From Pseudoscleropodium purum (taxonomy: Eukaryota > Streptophyta > Bryopsida > Hypnales > Brachytheciaceae), in NCBI GenBank assembly GCA_963969395.1, contig OZ017797.1, positions 32,054,001 to 32,118,000 on the forward strand: DNA of 64,000 nt, read 5' to 3'. Positions 24,270 through 36,399 of the stretch are shown here, one piece after another. A program made the position numbers and the translations under genes. Position 1 is the stretch's first letter. Each line of letters opens with the position of its first letter. The notes beneath the pieces were generated by a model, which worked only from the letters and a program-made list of their open reading frames with translations, had not been told where the DNA came from and searched no databases.

Positions 24270-24720
24270 TCCTACAAGATAGAAAACCTAAAGTTAAATC
24301 TTAAAGCTTGTTATCTTGAGGTTTCCTACAACAATTCACACTTTTTTTCTAAGCAAATGTAACAATAAGCTAAACTATTGTCCTTGTGAATCTCTTCTAA
24401 TGCCAATCTATGTTCTTAAAACAAAAGAAACACACAAGGCAGTATAGGTGACAACTTTTGATCTTCACAAAACACACTAATGCAATTTGTCTACCAATAC
24501 AAATGAGAGGTTGGGAAACGCACCTCTTGAAACTAGAAGATGGTACAATTTCTAACCAATTGATAGGTCCTCCTTTTGCAAACGGCAAGAGAGAGTTATA
24601 AGACCCTAGAGAGTGTTGGACTTCAAGATGCGTCTCCCAGCTCTTGCATCTCAAGAAACCCTAGTTTAGCGAGATCGTGTTGTAGAAAAGTCAATGCTTC
24701 TGTGTGAAGAGGTGAACCCT
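24270..24720 (-). promoter_or_regulatory. Probable 5' UTR and promoter flank of the F-box gene
   Basis: This less AT-rich sequence lies upstream of the F-box start. It has no coding similarity that I recognise and returns to AT-rich spacer at about 24.75 kb. Confidence 0.35.
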
Positions 24721-25238
24721 TTTTACCCTAAAAGTCTTGTGGCCCCTATAAAAGACAAAGTGGGTTTGGGTGGGCTCTAAAAGTCTTGATTATTAGGTGG
24801 GATTTTTTAAACCCTTTGTAGATATACAAAAGTACATTTGTTTTTTTGCAACATGATTTGTATTTCAATGGTTGCAAAAAAAACAAAAGTTATGGTGCAA
24901 TAAGCCCAAATTTAGGTTCATTGGGTAGAAAAAAAAATCCCACAACAACTGAAAATAAATACGTAATTCATCTTGAATCAATGTATACTTTATTTTCTAA
25001 ATAAATGTTATAGATTCTCAAATCAGATACTTCAATTTCACAAATTAGATATTCAAAATGAATATTGAAATAATTTTAAGATTCAAATTCAAATCTCTAG
25101 TTGAATAAGGTGCAAAAACCTTGTTTTGTTCATTTAAATGACGATACTTTGCAATCTACACAACCAAAGCTTTTGAAATGTCTTCCACACATATTTACAC
25201 TAGTTCAATTTAAGAGTCTATCATTAAACATACAAAAG

Positions 25239-25550
25239 AACAATTTAAAAAGTTTTTTTGTTCTTTACAATAGAAATGGTACATTTGAATGGTTTTTGAT
25301 AGAAAAAACCCTTGGGACATTAGGGACTAATGATACACCATAGAATGTACAAATCTTCTACATAATTCATCTTGAATCAATGTTAATCATTTTTGTTTAT
25401 TCAAAAAAAAGGTTCTTGTTGAAGAATAATGAAAATTTCGACTATTCAAGTGCAAAATTTGTTTTCTTCTTGGATTTTTTAAGACCTTCTTGATAAAAGT
25501 GAGAGGTTTAGTAATTTTTGTAGAAAAAAAATTATGTACAATTCATCTAT
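25239..25550 (+). repeat. Dispersed repeat, roughly 300 bp, copy 1 (copy 2 at 42.96 kb)
   Basis: The segment from GTTTTTTTGTTCTTTACAAT through AAATTATGTACAATTCATC aligns in the same orientation with 42955-43255. Shared blocks include CAATAGAAATGG, TGATAGAAAAAA, TGTTGAAGAA and TTTAGTAATTTTTGTAGAAA. The copies are clearly diverged, with small indels. Confidence 0.8.
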
Positions 25551-25699
25551 TATCTACTAATGAAAATTTGTACATGATTACTTGGGAGTTACACTACATA
25601 GGATGTTCAATAAATACATATGTTCAAGCCCCATTATATGTGGGCTATGTAGGTAGATTTTGTGGATTAATAGAGGCCTATCTTTACTTAAATTTCTAA

Positions 25700-27740
25700 A
25701 TTCATCTTCTTTTCAATACCCCGTTTTTCATTAAAAACTTCTCTATCCTATAGTCGTTATAAATAGAGAATATTTAAAAAAAATATCTGATGGGATCATC
25801 AAGGAATTTATAACAAAAAACTATCTATCCATCCATATAGTCACAAATACAATAGAAAATAAGAAATGGATTATTTGGAAACTAGTTTCCAACAAACACT
25901 ACTCTGAAACACCACTTAGATTCAAACAAAATCTACTTTCAAGCACAAACTAATAACATGTAGAAAACCATATACAAAGTAATATTTGTATGAATTGAAG
26001 GTGAGAATATAGTCAGCAAAAATGCAATGCATGTGTTAATTAACTTAGCACATATCATTTACATTAAGTTCAAAAATTGGAGGTTGCACTTTAAAAGGTT
26101 CAAGGTTTTAGTTTTAAAATGAAAAAGTATCTCTAACATGAAATTTAAATCTTGGTAATTCAACAACACCAATAAAACTAGTAGCCTAATGAGTGTGTTG
26201 CCTAAATGTACTAATGTGATGTTGGAACTTGTACATTTCTACATAACAACCACAATAAAACAAAATGAGCAAAACAAAAATGAAATGACAAATCAAACAA
26301 TTGTAAGGTTGGAGGATATGTTTCAAGGTCTTAGTGTCTTATCTCATTGTGATGTTGGGGTTACCTACATGTTGGGAGATCCAACTTATTTATGTCCTTT
26401 TCATAGCTTAATTTCCACTTGCCATCCTCTAGAAAGAATAACTTGTAGTTGATGTAGCCTTTTAGCATACAATTCACCAAATGGCATCATTTGGATTTTG
26501 AAGGATTTCCACAACTTCAAAGTCGACTTTCTAGGACTTTGTGAAGACCTCTATGTTTATGTTGAATGTATGAAGTGCCTACTTTACCTTCTTTGCAACT
26601 AAAATTCCATTACAACTATTTCAATGTCTGATGGTGCAAGCTAGAGTGCTATGTACTGCACTATGAAACTTGTGCACACTTAGGTCACCTTTGATGCACT
26701 TGCCAAAATAGACAGGAGATATAATAAACTACTCATATTGACATGACAACGCTCAAAACAAACCCATTGACACTTTGATAGTGGGTCTCACAACAAAACT
26801 CCAAGATGAACTTAAGCATGGCATAATTCATAACAACTTCTTCACTTGCTCCCATCAACCAATTGGCATAGTAATTGTGGAAAACAAGCAAATGCAAGCA
26901 AATATTGACCTACTAGGAGCGTGAATAAAAACCAATAGAAGCCAATCCTAGTCTACAACATACAACAATTAAATGTTCAACACCTAGCAAGTGAAGAGGT
27001 TCAATGTTGTACAAGTGGAATCTATTGTTAGGGAACTAATAAACAAAAATGATAAATAAGAACATTACAAGGAAGGTAGAGATTTGGATTTATTAAAAAT
27101 CTCACTAAAATTGCCTAGTGCAAGAAGTGTCTATTGCTTTGCAATATACAACAATTTTTTTCATTTAGCACCTCACAAGTTCAATGCAGCCTAACATTTC
27201 AAGAAGTTAAGTGTTTAACATTTCAATAAGTTGAAAATGCCTACCAAGCAAGCATCCTCGATCAAAAATGCAACAAACCCAATTACATGCACACATGACA
27301 ATCAAGGGTTCTTAAAAAAAAAACCTTAATTTCCATAGTCCCTAATAGTCCAAATTCAAACTTCATCGCTATGCAAAGTTGTGGTAATGCATACCAAAGA
27401 ACCCACAAATTCAAATGAAAGAAAATATGACAAGGATGGTAGAGTTTAGTGAAACTTTAAATCTCTAAATATGTTGCTAAAACCACTACCTCAAATGCCC
27501 CTTTCCAGAATTAGAAAATTTGAATGAAATTTGGCAAATTTTTTTTATTAGAATCAGGATCTACCTTTTTAACCCCTTGAGTTCTATGACTATGTTTTCA
27601 CCAAAAGTGCTTAGAAACTACCATATTTGATACAAGTATGAAATTGAATTTTTTTTAACATATATAACCCAAGGATTTTGTAGTAAATTGACTTCATAGT
27701 ATGTGGAAGAAATTTCAAATATTTCCATTGCATGGATTGC
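25700..27740. other. AT-rich gene-free spacer
   Basis: No coding sequence is supported. The sequence is non-repetitive at the scale I could check, apart from A/T runs. Confidence 0.45.
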
Positions 27741-28272
27741 AAAAATAAGCATTCAAATTCACTAGAATTTTTTTTTTGCCTTGCAAAAAGCAGGGTAGCT
27801 GCACTTTACAAGCTCATTTTTTTATGAAAAAATGTCCAAAATGGTGTTGCTTGTTTTGATTCTTTTTCTTAGACAAGTTAGATGCATGCTTGAAAAGTTT
27901 TAGATCATTTGGATTTGTAAAACATATAAGAAAAAAATGGTGAGTAGATGATAGATAGTAGACAATTGAGAATGATTAAAAACAACTAAATTGTTAAGAA
28001 TTTAATCATGAAATTGAGAAATCCCAATCCCAATGGTTGGAATGTTTTTGTAAACAATCTACATCCTATGATTTTATTTTTTTCCAAAAATATTGAAAAT
28101 TGAGTAAGATAAAGGACTTCAAAGTTTTTTTAAAAGAAGAGAATCCATTACTACTTGTAAACAAAACATCCTCATAAATTTTGACTCATTGATCAAAATG
28201 GAATGATTTAAAGCTTAGTTTCCATGTATATATAACTCTTGAAAACCAATTTCAAATTTTTTTCATGAAAAA

Positions 28273-28993
28273 GGGTGAATGCAAGAAACACTAGTACTAT
28301 TTTGTGTTACACTTGCAATTTTTAAGTTGTGATTGGCCATATCTCTTGCAAATTGAAGCCAATGTACTTGAGTTTTTTTTTTGAAGATTAGAATTTAGAC
28401 AATAATTAGAGAAATTATTTTTAAAAAAATTTCAAAAATCATTTTATATTTCAATTTCAATTTAGCTAATTTGTTACACTTTGCAATTTAGGGTTTTTTA
28501 GTATTGGGGATTGCCCAAAATTAATGATCTAGAGCTGAAATTTTTGGAATCTATTTCTATACTAGAAATGCATGTGACCACCAAAAAAAACTTCAAAAAA
28601 CATTATTTTATGTCCTCTACAATCATGCAAATAGGGCTCCCTTGCGCATGCAATTTTGAACAATGAAAATGGTTTCAAGGCTATTATTTAGTAAAATCTA
28701 ATTATCATGAAGTCTTCTCAAATTTAAAGTTTTTGGTTTCCTTAAAAATTTTCTTCCCTATTTTTTACAAATTAAAACGTCAAAATATTTATTTTCATGA
28801 GATTTTGCACTTTTCTAGTTCTCCTACTTAAAATTTTTTTCTATGCTTTTCCTTTGTAGGGTACCTTCTCTTTAAAGGTTTATACATTAAACATATTTTT
28901 CAAATTTTTTTTCAAATTTTATAGTGCTACTAAAAAAATCATGAGTATTGTGGCCAATGCAACAAAACCAGAAGGTGTTTCTTGCATTCACCC
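28273..28993. mobile_element. Non-autonomous TIR element (MITE-like), 721 bp
   Basis: The ends are a perfect 19 bp inverted repeat: GGGTGAATGCAAGAAACAC at 28273-28291 and its complement at 28975-28993. AAAAA flanks both sides and may be a target-site duplication, though the context is A-rich. The interior is AT-rich and has no ORF. The end motif GCAAGAAACAC is shared with the elements at 41.8 kb and 47.2 kb. Confidence 0.75.
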
Positions 28994-29040
28994 AAAAAGT
29001 GATTTTTTCTGATTTGCCTTGATTGCCCATTTATAAAAAC

Positions 29041-29418
29041 AAAAGAGCATATTAGGCAATTATAAAAAACAAACAAACATATTAGGCAATAACTTTTGAC
29101 TCCTATTTCCAATTTTCATGAAATTTAGTACATATGAAAGATATTCTTTGTGACCACCTTCTTTTAAAATTTGGACCAAAAATATGGAATTTCCAATCAT
29201 ATGCATGTGCCCTAAATTTTTATGTAGCCAAAAGAGCATATTAGGCAATTATAAAAAAAACAAAAACATATTAGGCAATAACTTTTGACTCCTATTTCCA
29301 ATTTTCATGAAATTTAGTACATATGAAAGATATTCTTTGTGACCACCTTCTTTTAAAATTTGGACCAAAAATATGGAATTTCCAATCATATGCATGTGCC
29401 CTAAATTTTTATGTAGCC
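29041..29418. repeat. 189 bp tandem duplication, two near-identical copies
   Basis: Copies 29041-29229 and 29230-29418 have a period of exactly 189 bp and differ only within an A/C-rich run. The unit starts AAAAGAGCATATTAGGCAAT and ends TTTTTATGTAGCC. AGGCAAT also repeats inside each unit. Confidence 0.97.
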
Positions 29419-30179
29419 AAAAGATACATGTAATTCTTTAGGAATTAATCAATCCAGCTAACTATTCTATTGAAATGTCTTTAAGACATTTGCATTTGAG
29501 TTATTGTATATTTGTAGAACATTTGAAAAATTAAATATCGCCTCTAAATCCTCTCTAAAGCTCATTGACATTTCCCCACAATCCCACATTAGTAGGTTTA
29601 GAGTGAAATATAAGGTATTTTCACCTTTGAGCAAAAAGACCCTTTAGAAATGGGTTGGTGGGGAGTGTGTAGACCCCAAGCGCCTACAAGATAATGGAAT
29701 CCCAATTTAAATATCTAAAATTGTCTCAAAAATTCTAACATAAAATGGCAGAAATACATTTAAAAATGACCAAATCAAGTGCCTTGACCCCTAAAGGACC
29801 AGCCTTGTATTTTTGGCAACATAATTTTTTTGGGTAGGTGCATGTGAGTGGAGATTTGACTTAAATAGACTGAAATTTTTTTATAAGGTGTGGACGAGGA
29901 ATATCTTCAATGAATTTTATTGTACAACTATCAATTTCAACGTAATTATTTTGTAATTTAATTTTTCAAGTTGAAATTTTACTATTTTTTTCCTATGTGT
30001 TGTACAATTCCATATGATTTGAAAATTTGAAAATTTTCAAGCATGTGGCTAGCTTGTATAGGAAAAAGAATCCAAAGAAGCACCACCATTTTGGACATTT
30101 TTTCATAGAAAAGTAAACTTGTGAAGTGCTGCTGCACCAAAAAATTGATTTGAGTGAATTTGATCTTACAGAAATTTTA

Positions 30180-31430
30180 TCACATGTTTTCAAGTGAGCA
30201 TACTACAAGATCCTATAGTAACATGTGTCAAGAACATTTTTTTTTTCAAGAATTTGATACTTGTACTAAAAAAATTGGCAGTGAAAACATAGTCATGCAG
30301 CTTTTATGGGTTAAGATGTCTTGGAGTTGGTTTTCATGTAGAAGAGCAAGCAAATCTAGTTCTAGTTCAAGCTCTCAGGAAACGAGTGTCCATTTTGCGA
30401 ACTCTCTCCAGTTGGTCCAAAGTCACTACGATACTACACGAGGAAGAGAACAGAGGCATGATATTCATATAAATTCTGGAAGCCAATTTCCTCCGAAATT
30501 GGTCATTGCAATGAATATGAGATAATTCACTAAGTAGCAATTTAGCATGTGGAATATTGGATGCTCTAAATTCACAGAATAAAGAACTATGGATGAGAAT
30601 TTAAAGTGTAAATGCCATGAAGGAAGGAGCACTAATTTGAAACATGCATGGAAATCTCCATTCCTGAGTGTGCAATGTTTAGAGCTTGTTGCTCTTGGTA
30701 GGCTGTTCAGATCTCACTCAACGATTGAAACTTACATTGCTTCGATTGTGAAACGACGCACCTTACATAAGGGGCTAGATAATATTGTATCTCTGAGTGC
30801 AAGCTAGAGCAACAATACGACGTTCAAAACTAATGTGCATGTCTTCTATCAAGGTAAACCTACGCCACAACTTTCTCAACGTCATAACATAACCTGACTT
30901 TCGCTCCACAATTAAAGAAAAATTCTCACAACTTAAGCACAGCTTGGGTATAGGCTCTTTCCAGTGCAATTCAATGGTCCATAATTATGTCGCCCATGAA
31001 TTTACAAATCACCACCTGTGATCACTGCCTTTGGCGGCGCGCTTAGACGTGGAGAAATTCGTGCTTTAAACCATGCAGTCAAGACTCCGAAGACGCAAAG
31101 GACACAAAAATTCACATAGTGCCATAAGTCGACTGTATCTGAATAAACTGGACTCCAAAACAAGCATTGTTAATCTGCCAGAACTGCATACTAAAAGGGA
31201 CCAGACGCTAATTAAAGCAACATGATCATAACAAGCAGCATTTTACAAAATTCCCAAAGTGCTGCATCTGGCAGCTCCGGCTAAGCGGAAAACCCTGTGG
31301 CTGTCTTCAGCTCGATGGTGCTCAAGGACATTTGGTTCCACCACTCACCCCAAAGCTTTCGAATTATTTCATATCAGACTTTCCTTTGGGCATTGCCATT
31401 TCCATCAACTAGAGAAGATGACGACTGTGT
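30180..31430. other. Spacer and 3' flank of the first B3 pseudogene
   Basis: No independent gene is supported. Part of about 31170-31260 is the reverse complement of sequence downstream of the intact B3 gene (GGTCCCTTTTAGTATG and GGGAATTTTGTAAAATGCTG on the minus strand), so the paralogues share 3' flanks as well as exons. Confidence 0.5.
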
Positions 31431-31439
31431 GGTTTCGGG

Positions 31440-32731
31440 CTATGCCCAGTTCCAATGCACTTCAATTCGTTCTCGGACGACGAAGAAGGAGTCCGCGGAA
31501 AGAGTGAAGACAAGCTGTTGCCCAGCGTGAAGATGAATTTCAGTGACGAAAGCCCGCCACTCAGCTTTCAAGTAGTGTCGAATGTCCTTCCCAAAGCTGG
31601 TGTGGCAAGCCATTGTTCTCTCAGGTGACTGTTCATGTATCCCTTGGAGCTTGATCATAGTGCGAATTCGGTTGCCATACTTTCTGCAAAAGCCTCCAGG
31701 AAACTCCTGCTCCACAAACACGAGACTCTTTAGATCGACTCCATTCTTGCAGACACGCACATCCTAGCTAGCTCCTTATATCTCTGAGAAGCTCTGTGAA
31801 GGTTGCATGCACAGAGATCTTACCAAATACGCTTGTCCATCCCCTCTGACATTGCTGGCTGTTAGTGTCTTCCCAAAGCTCGGAAGGTGATGCAAACTGT
31901 CTTTCTTGCGAGATGGAGGAGTTGGAGCGATGGCACAATTGTAGACTGCGCTTGAGTTTCTGTTTGAGCTATTCTTACCTTCGTCGCTTCCTTCGTCATC
32001 AGCACTCAATCGAGCATGTCTGCATTTGCGATAAGGCTGCTTTGCTTTCTTACGTGGATGAGCCGAGTTACAAGCGCACCTTCTTTGCTTTCGAGAGGAA
32101 TTTTTATACGGTCCCTCCCTGCTGCGAAATATGTAGACCTTGAATTCAGATATTACCATGAGCACGAAAACCAGCAAATCGCCTTCCAAGAGACCATGGA
32201 AAATAGCAGACTCTCGTCAACCTCCAGTGAATCTTACTTGAGCCGTCTTCGTTGGAGAATAAAACGAAATGGAGAGATTCACAGGCCAGGTTTCTGTAGA
32301 TGATTCTGTTCGAAGGATAGTGGATTTTCCGATTTTGTCACCATGCCTTTGGACAAACCAAGTGGGTATCGTCTGCAGGAAGCGAAGATCAATACGTTGG
32401 AAATCAGATTATCAGAAGTGTCCTAGGGTTTGCAAAAGCAGCCACTGGTACTATGGGTCTCAAGGATTTTCAATACAGTTTGAATCACGATTTCTGCCTG
32501 TATATCATCAACAGGGATGGAGAGATTCGAATTCGTAAGTCAGACTACGGAAATACAACAATGGATGAAACTTGCAATACATACCAATCCCCCAGTTTTT
32601 TTGTATGAAAAGCTTGCTGCAGTTGTCGCTGTGAGGGTCTTCTCAAAGTGAATGCTCCCCTGCAACTTTTGAAGCACCAGAGGCTTATCATCAGCGCTCA
32701 TTGGCATCATGTTCAAGTTTCCCCTGCCCAT
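31440..32731 (-). pseudogene. Two-B3-domain DNA-binding protein, copy B, with an in-frame stop
   Basis: B3 domains are plant-specific DNA-binding folds. Three exons align with the intact paralogue: 32731-32585, 32372-31824 and 31706-31440, all phase 0 with GT/AG borders. Domain 1 reads TWFVQRHGDKIGKSTILRTE, then WPVNLSI and FTGG. The next codon, TGG (Trp) in the paralogues, is TGA at 32217-32219. Reading continues SAIFHGLLEGDLLVFVLMV, a basic linker (KQRRCACNSAHPRKKAKQPYRK minus its ends is a likely nuclear signal), and domain 2 (FGKTLTASNV ... AEWRAFVTEIHLHAG, SFFVVRERIEV). Apart from this nonsense codon the frame is open, so inactivation looks recent. The length would be about 320 aa. Confidence 0.75.
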
Positions 32732-32759
32732 TGATCTTTATATTATCTAGTAAGTAATT

Positions 32760-34600
32760 GAACTGCACTTGAACTTCTTAAAACATGCAACCGGAGAAAG
32801 TGGCTTAATTTACTCTCGCAGTCATCAGCTCCAGAGTAGAATTCGACTTTATAATCCTCTTTTCAGAAAATGCAACCTCAACAACAATGCTTGTACACTG
32901 AAATTACTGATACTTCTATTTTTTGAAGTGAGAAAGGGCAGATCGAGGAGCGGAAGATTGTGCAGTGTCAGACTGAGGGGAACCAGGACCTTGATAGCGA
33001 AGATCTCGACTCTTGATTCAAATCAGATGGTGTTGAAGAGCTCGGTGACAAGGCCATACATGGTGTGCGTATCCGGAAGTGGATCAGCAAGATTTAGAAA
33101 TTGTACACCTCTTGATTCTTTCCGATCAATCTGTGCAATGATTTTATTATACAGACTTGTATCTGAGGGGGAAATGCATGATGGAAAACTACTGATGCCC
33201 ATGAGATTTTTTCCATTTGGACTGCGATAATGTCAACAAACGTCCATTTCGTTAGATTGGAAGAAATTCACGGATCTGGAACTCTTAAAATGCGTCCTGA
33301 AATGTAAATCTATGACAATTAGTGGTTTTCATAGATTTGTGCACTTGAATCTCAGTATTTCGGCTCTTGCAATTGCTCTTATGTAACGAAGTTGGCGGGT
33401 TTGACTCACTTGAACTCGTAGATCGGAACCATTTGTCAGATAGGCTTGAACATCAATCCTTGCATCTCCTGTTCATAATTCTGCCGGACGTCAGTGAAAA
33501 AATCACTTCAATTGTGAAGAATTTGTCGTAGTGACTAAATCTCCGAACATAAGTCACTCAATGGACAGTAAATTAGTACTGCAGTGAGAAGTGTCCACCG
33601 ATTGCAGTACGTCCCGGTAATTGGGGATCCAAGACTTATAGATTTGATTGGTAAATGATACACAGTGTATCTGGACGTGCGAGGCCGTAATTATTTGAGG
33701 AATTGTAGAGATCTCGAAACAAGTATGGCGTTGCACATGAAATTTAAGATCATGGTCATCTATGTATAGACTTGAAACTGATGGGAAACTGATATTACTT
33801 CATTTAGCAGTTCCATCGCCTACAATCTGGAGTTGGAAAGGGGCTATCTCAGCTATTTGATTATCCATAGGAATAAGAAGTGACCGTGTACAGTACCACG
33901 GTGAGAAATTTGTTCTGGGATATCCCTGGCTACTTGCAAATGTTGCTCCTCGGGTTGAACCATAGACGGTTGTATAACGAGTGAAGTCTCACGGTGCAAC
34001 CAGTTGCAACGTGCAATTCGACGCTAAACCCTAAACTGAAGCAAAAACCAAGGCAAGAACCCAATCATTCGAACAAGGTTTTGACTCAAACTAACACAGT
34101 TGCCAATGACGGACGTTAAGATTATAGCTTCCTTCTCTCATGAAATTTCCTCAACTGAGAATTTGTTGCTGCAATCATGTATCGTAGATCACTGGAAAAC
34201 CTGGACTAAAGGCAGAGGATGGCGCATGCACATGAAGAAAATAAGCACACGAAAATCTCAGACTCGGAATCATTTGAACTCAGACTGGTTCAAAATATGA
34301 AACAAAGAGGTCTCACTTGTCTCAGGTCTCTACAAGCGCAAGATTGTTAATCTCTCAAAATTATATAAAGAGATCAGAGGTTAAACTCCACCATTAGAAG
34401 TCCCATGGACCAAGCTTCTTCGGATAGCATAAAATTCCCAAAGCACTGTGGGTTCAGGAGTTCCCGCTACGCCTCTGGTCGATTAAGTATCCGCCTTCAT
34501 ACACATGATGGTGCACATGGTCCCGCCTTCATCAGTCTAAACTTTCGAACTACTTGATATATATCAGATCTTCTTTCGACAGGAGGATGATCTTGTGTGT
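32760..34600. other. Intergenic region between B3 copies B and C
   Basis: About 32.8-33.1 kb is the 5' flank of copy B. It resembles, on the minus strand, the 5' flank of the intact copy (about 39.05-39.25 kb), sharing CATCTGATTT and TTTCTCACTTCAAAAAA. About 34.4-34.6 kb is the 3' flank of copy C and resembles that of copy B. No other gene is supported. Confidence 0.5.
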
Positions 34601-34609
34601 GATCTTGGG

Positions 34610-36373
34610 CTATGCCCAGCTACATGCACTCAGACCTCGGACGACGAAGAAGGAGTCCACGTAAAGAGTGAAAAGAAGCTGTTGCCCTACTTGAAGATGA
34701 TTCTCAGTGACGAAAGCCCGCCACTCAGCTCTCAAGAAGTGTCGAATCTGCTTTCCAGGGCTGGTGTGGCAAGTCATTATTCGCACGGGGGCTGTTCATG
34801 AATCTCTTGCAGCTTGACCGCGGTGTGAAATCGTCTGCCAGGAGCTACGTCCGAGGTCCCAAAGTCCTCAGAAAACTCCTGCACCACAAACATGAATCGC
34901 CCTGAGCCCCTTCAGATCGACTCCATTTTTGCATAAACGTACATCCCAACTCAATCTATATGTCTGAGAAGTCTTTTGAGGGTTGCAAATTTCGAGATCT
35001 TACCAAGAAAGCTTCTGCGTTCCGACTGACATTGCTGACTGTTAGCGTCTTCCAGAAGCTCGGAAGGTGATGCAAAGAGTCTTTCCTGCAAGATGGAGGG
35101 AATTGGAGCGGTGACACACTCGTAGACTGCACTTGACTTTCTTCTTGCGCAATTTTGACCCCCGTTCTTTTCTTCGTCGCTTGAACCCTCCTCATCAGCA
35201 CGCAAATGAACATCTCTCCACTTGCGATATGGCCGCTTTGCCTTCTTTTGTGAATGATCGGAGTCACAGGTCCACCTTCTTTGCTTTCGGGGGGGATCTT
35301 CATACGGTCCCTTAATGTTACGAAAAACGTAGACCTCAAATTCGGACATTGCCGGCAGAACGAAAATCAGCGAATCGCCTTCCAAGAGATCATTGGAAAT
35401 AGCAAACTCTTGCCAACCTCCAGCAAATCTCACTTGAGTACTAGTTGGAGAATGATGCCAAATGGAGAGATTCACACGCCAAGGTTTTGTGGATGATTCT
35501 GTTCGAAGTATAGCCGATTTTTCGAACTTGTCACCATGCTTTCGGACAAAGCGAGCGGGTAGTGTCTGCGGGGATAAAATAGTCAAAACGTTTGAAAATC
35601 AGATTGTCAGAAGCAGCCCAAAGATTGCGAAAGCACGCTACGTATGAGTCTCGTGGACTGTTAGTACAGTTCACCTGCAGCAATTACAGAGTTAAGCAGC
35701 ATCTTTAAGGCGTAACCAAAATGGACACTAAGTAAGCTGTCTCGAGCAAGGGGAGTGTGCTTCCTAATTTCTTTCACAAAAGTAATTTCAGAAGCATGCC
35801 GAATTGAACCGAATGGGTTTTATATTTTTCTAGGGTTACACAAACATATCACTACTTTTCTTCACATTGACACCGTAGGAGCCGGATTGTAGCTTCTAGA
35901 CCTACCCATAACAAACATACGCACGAGAGCATCAATAATCATGTCTAATGAGCCCAAACCTGTATCCATACGAACATGGGATTTCCTTCAGGAAGGACTT
36001 GCTTTATTATGCTCAATGTGACCAATTGCAACAACAGAGCTTGTCCTAATTTCCAGCCAACAAGCAGCCCAGAATTTCGGATCAATGCCGACCAAATTTT
36101 GGCAGTGGTTTGAATCACTAGTCCTGCCTACTAAATCATCAAGATGAATGGGGGGATGCAATCCGGAAGTCAAGCAAATACTATAATTCTGGACCGGCAA
36201 CGTGCATTACATACCAATTTCGAATATTGTTTGTCATGGCTGCCAGGTGCAGTGGTAGCTCTCAGCGTCCTCTCAAAATGAATGCTCCCCTGCAACTTGC
36301 GAAGCACGAGGGGTTTGTCATCAGCGCTCAATGGCACCAGCTTCACGTTGCTTATGGCCATTGATCTTTGCAT
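34610..36373 (-). pseudogene. Two-B3-domain DNA-binding protein, copy C, with two frameshifts
   Basis: Exons by alignment with the paralogues are 36373-36215, 35565-35004 and 34878-34610. Exon 1 (SMAISNVKLVPLSADDKPL) leads into domain 1 (ARFVRKHGDKFEKSAILRTE, FAGGWQEFAISNDLLEGD). The basic linker is intact. Exon 2 is one base too long: an extra C near 35098-35102 shifts the frame just before domain 2, so FWKTLTVSNV is read in another frame. Exon 3 lacks one base near 34790 and carries further small changes around 34845-34870. The two indels cancel in sum, but the shifted stretch between them meets a stop at the start of exon 3, so domain 2 is lost. The product, if any, would keep only the first B3 domain. 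Confidence 0.75.
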
Positions 36374-36399
36374 CACCTAGCTGGCAATTCTGCAGTTAA

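Larger units (their letters stand above)
27750..30170. mobile_element. Inverted-repeat structure about 2.4 kb long with nested insertions
   Basis: The arm at about 27750-27935 is the diverged reverse complement of the arm at about 29995-30165. Shared blocks include ATGAAAAAATGTCCAAAATG, GATTCTTTTTC and GCATGCTTGAAAA on the left-arm strand. No ORF lies between the arms. The interior carries the 721 bp TIR element at 28273-28993 and a 189 bp tandem duplication at 29041-29418. It looks like an old non-autonomous DNA transposon or a pair of inverted copies; target-site duplications could not be fixed. Confidence 0.5.

Noticed and set aside
32769..33230. A 153-codon plus-strand frame
   Set aside because: It is antisense to the 5' flank of B3 copy B, which is homologous to the 5' flank of copy A, where the frame is not preserved.
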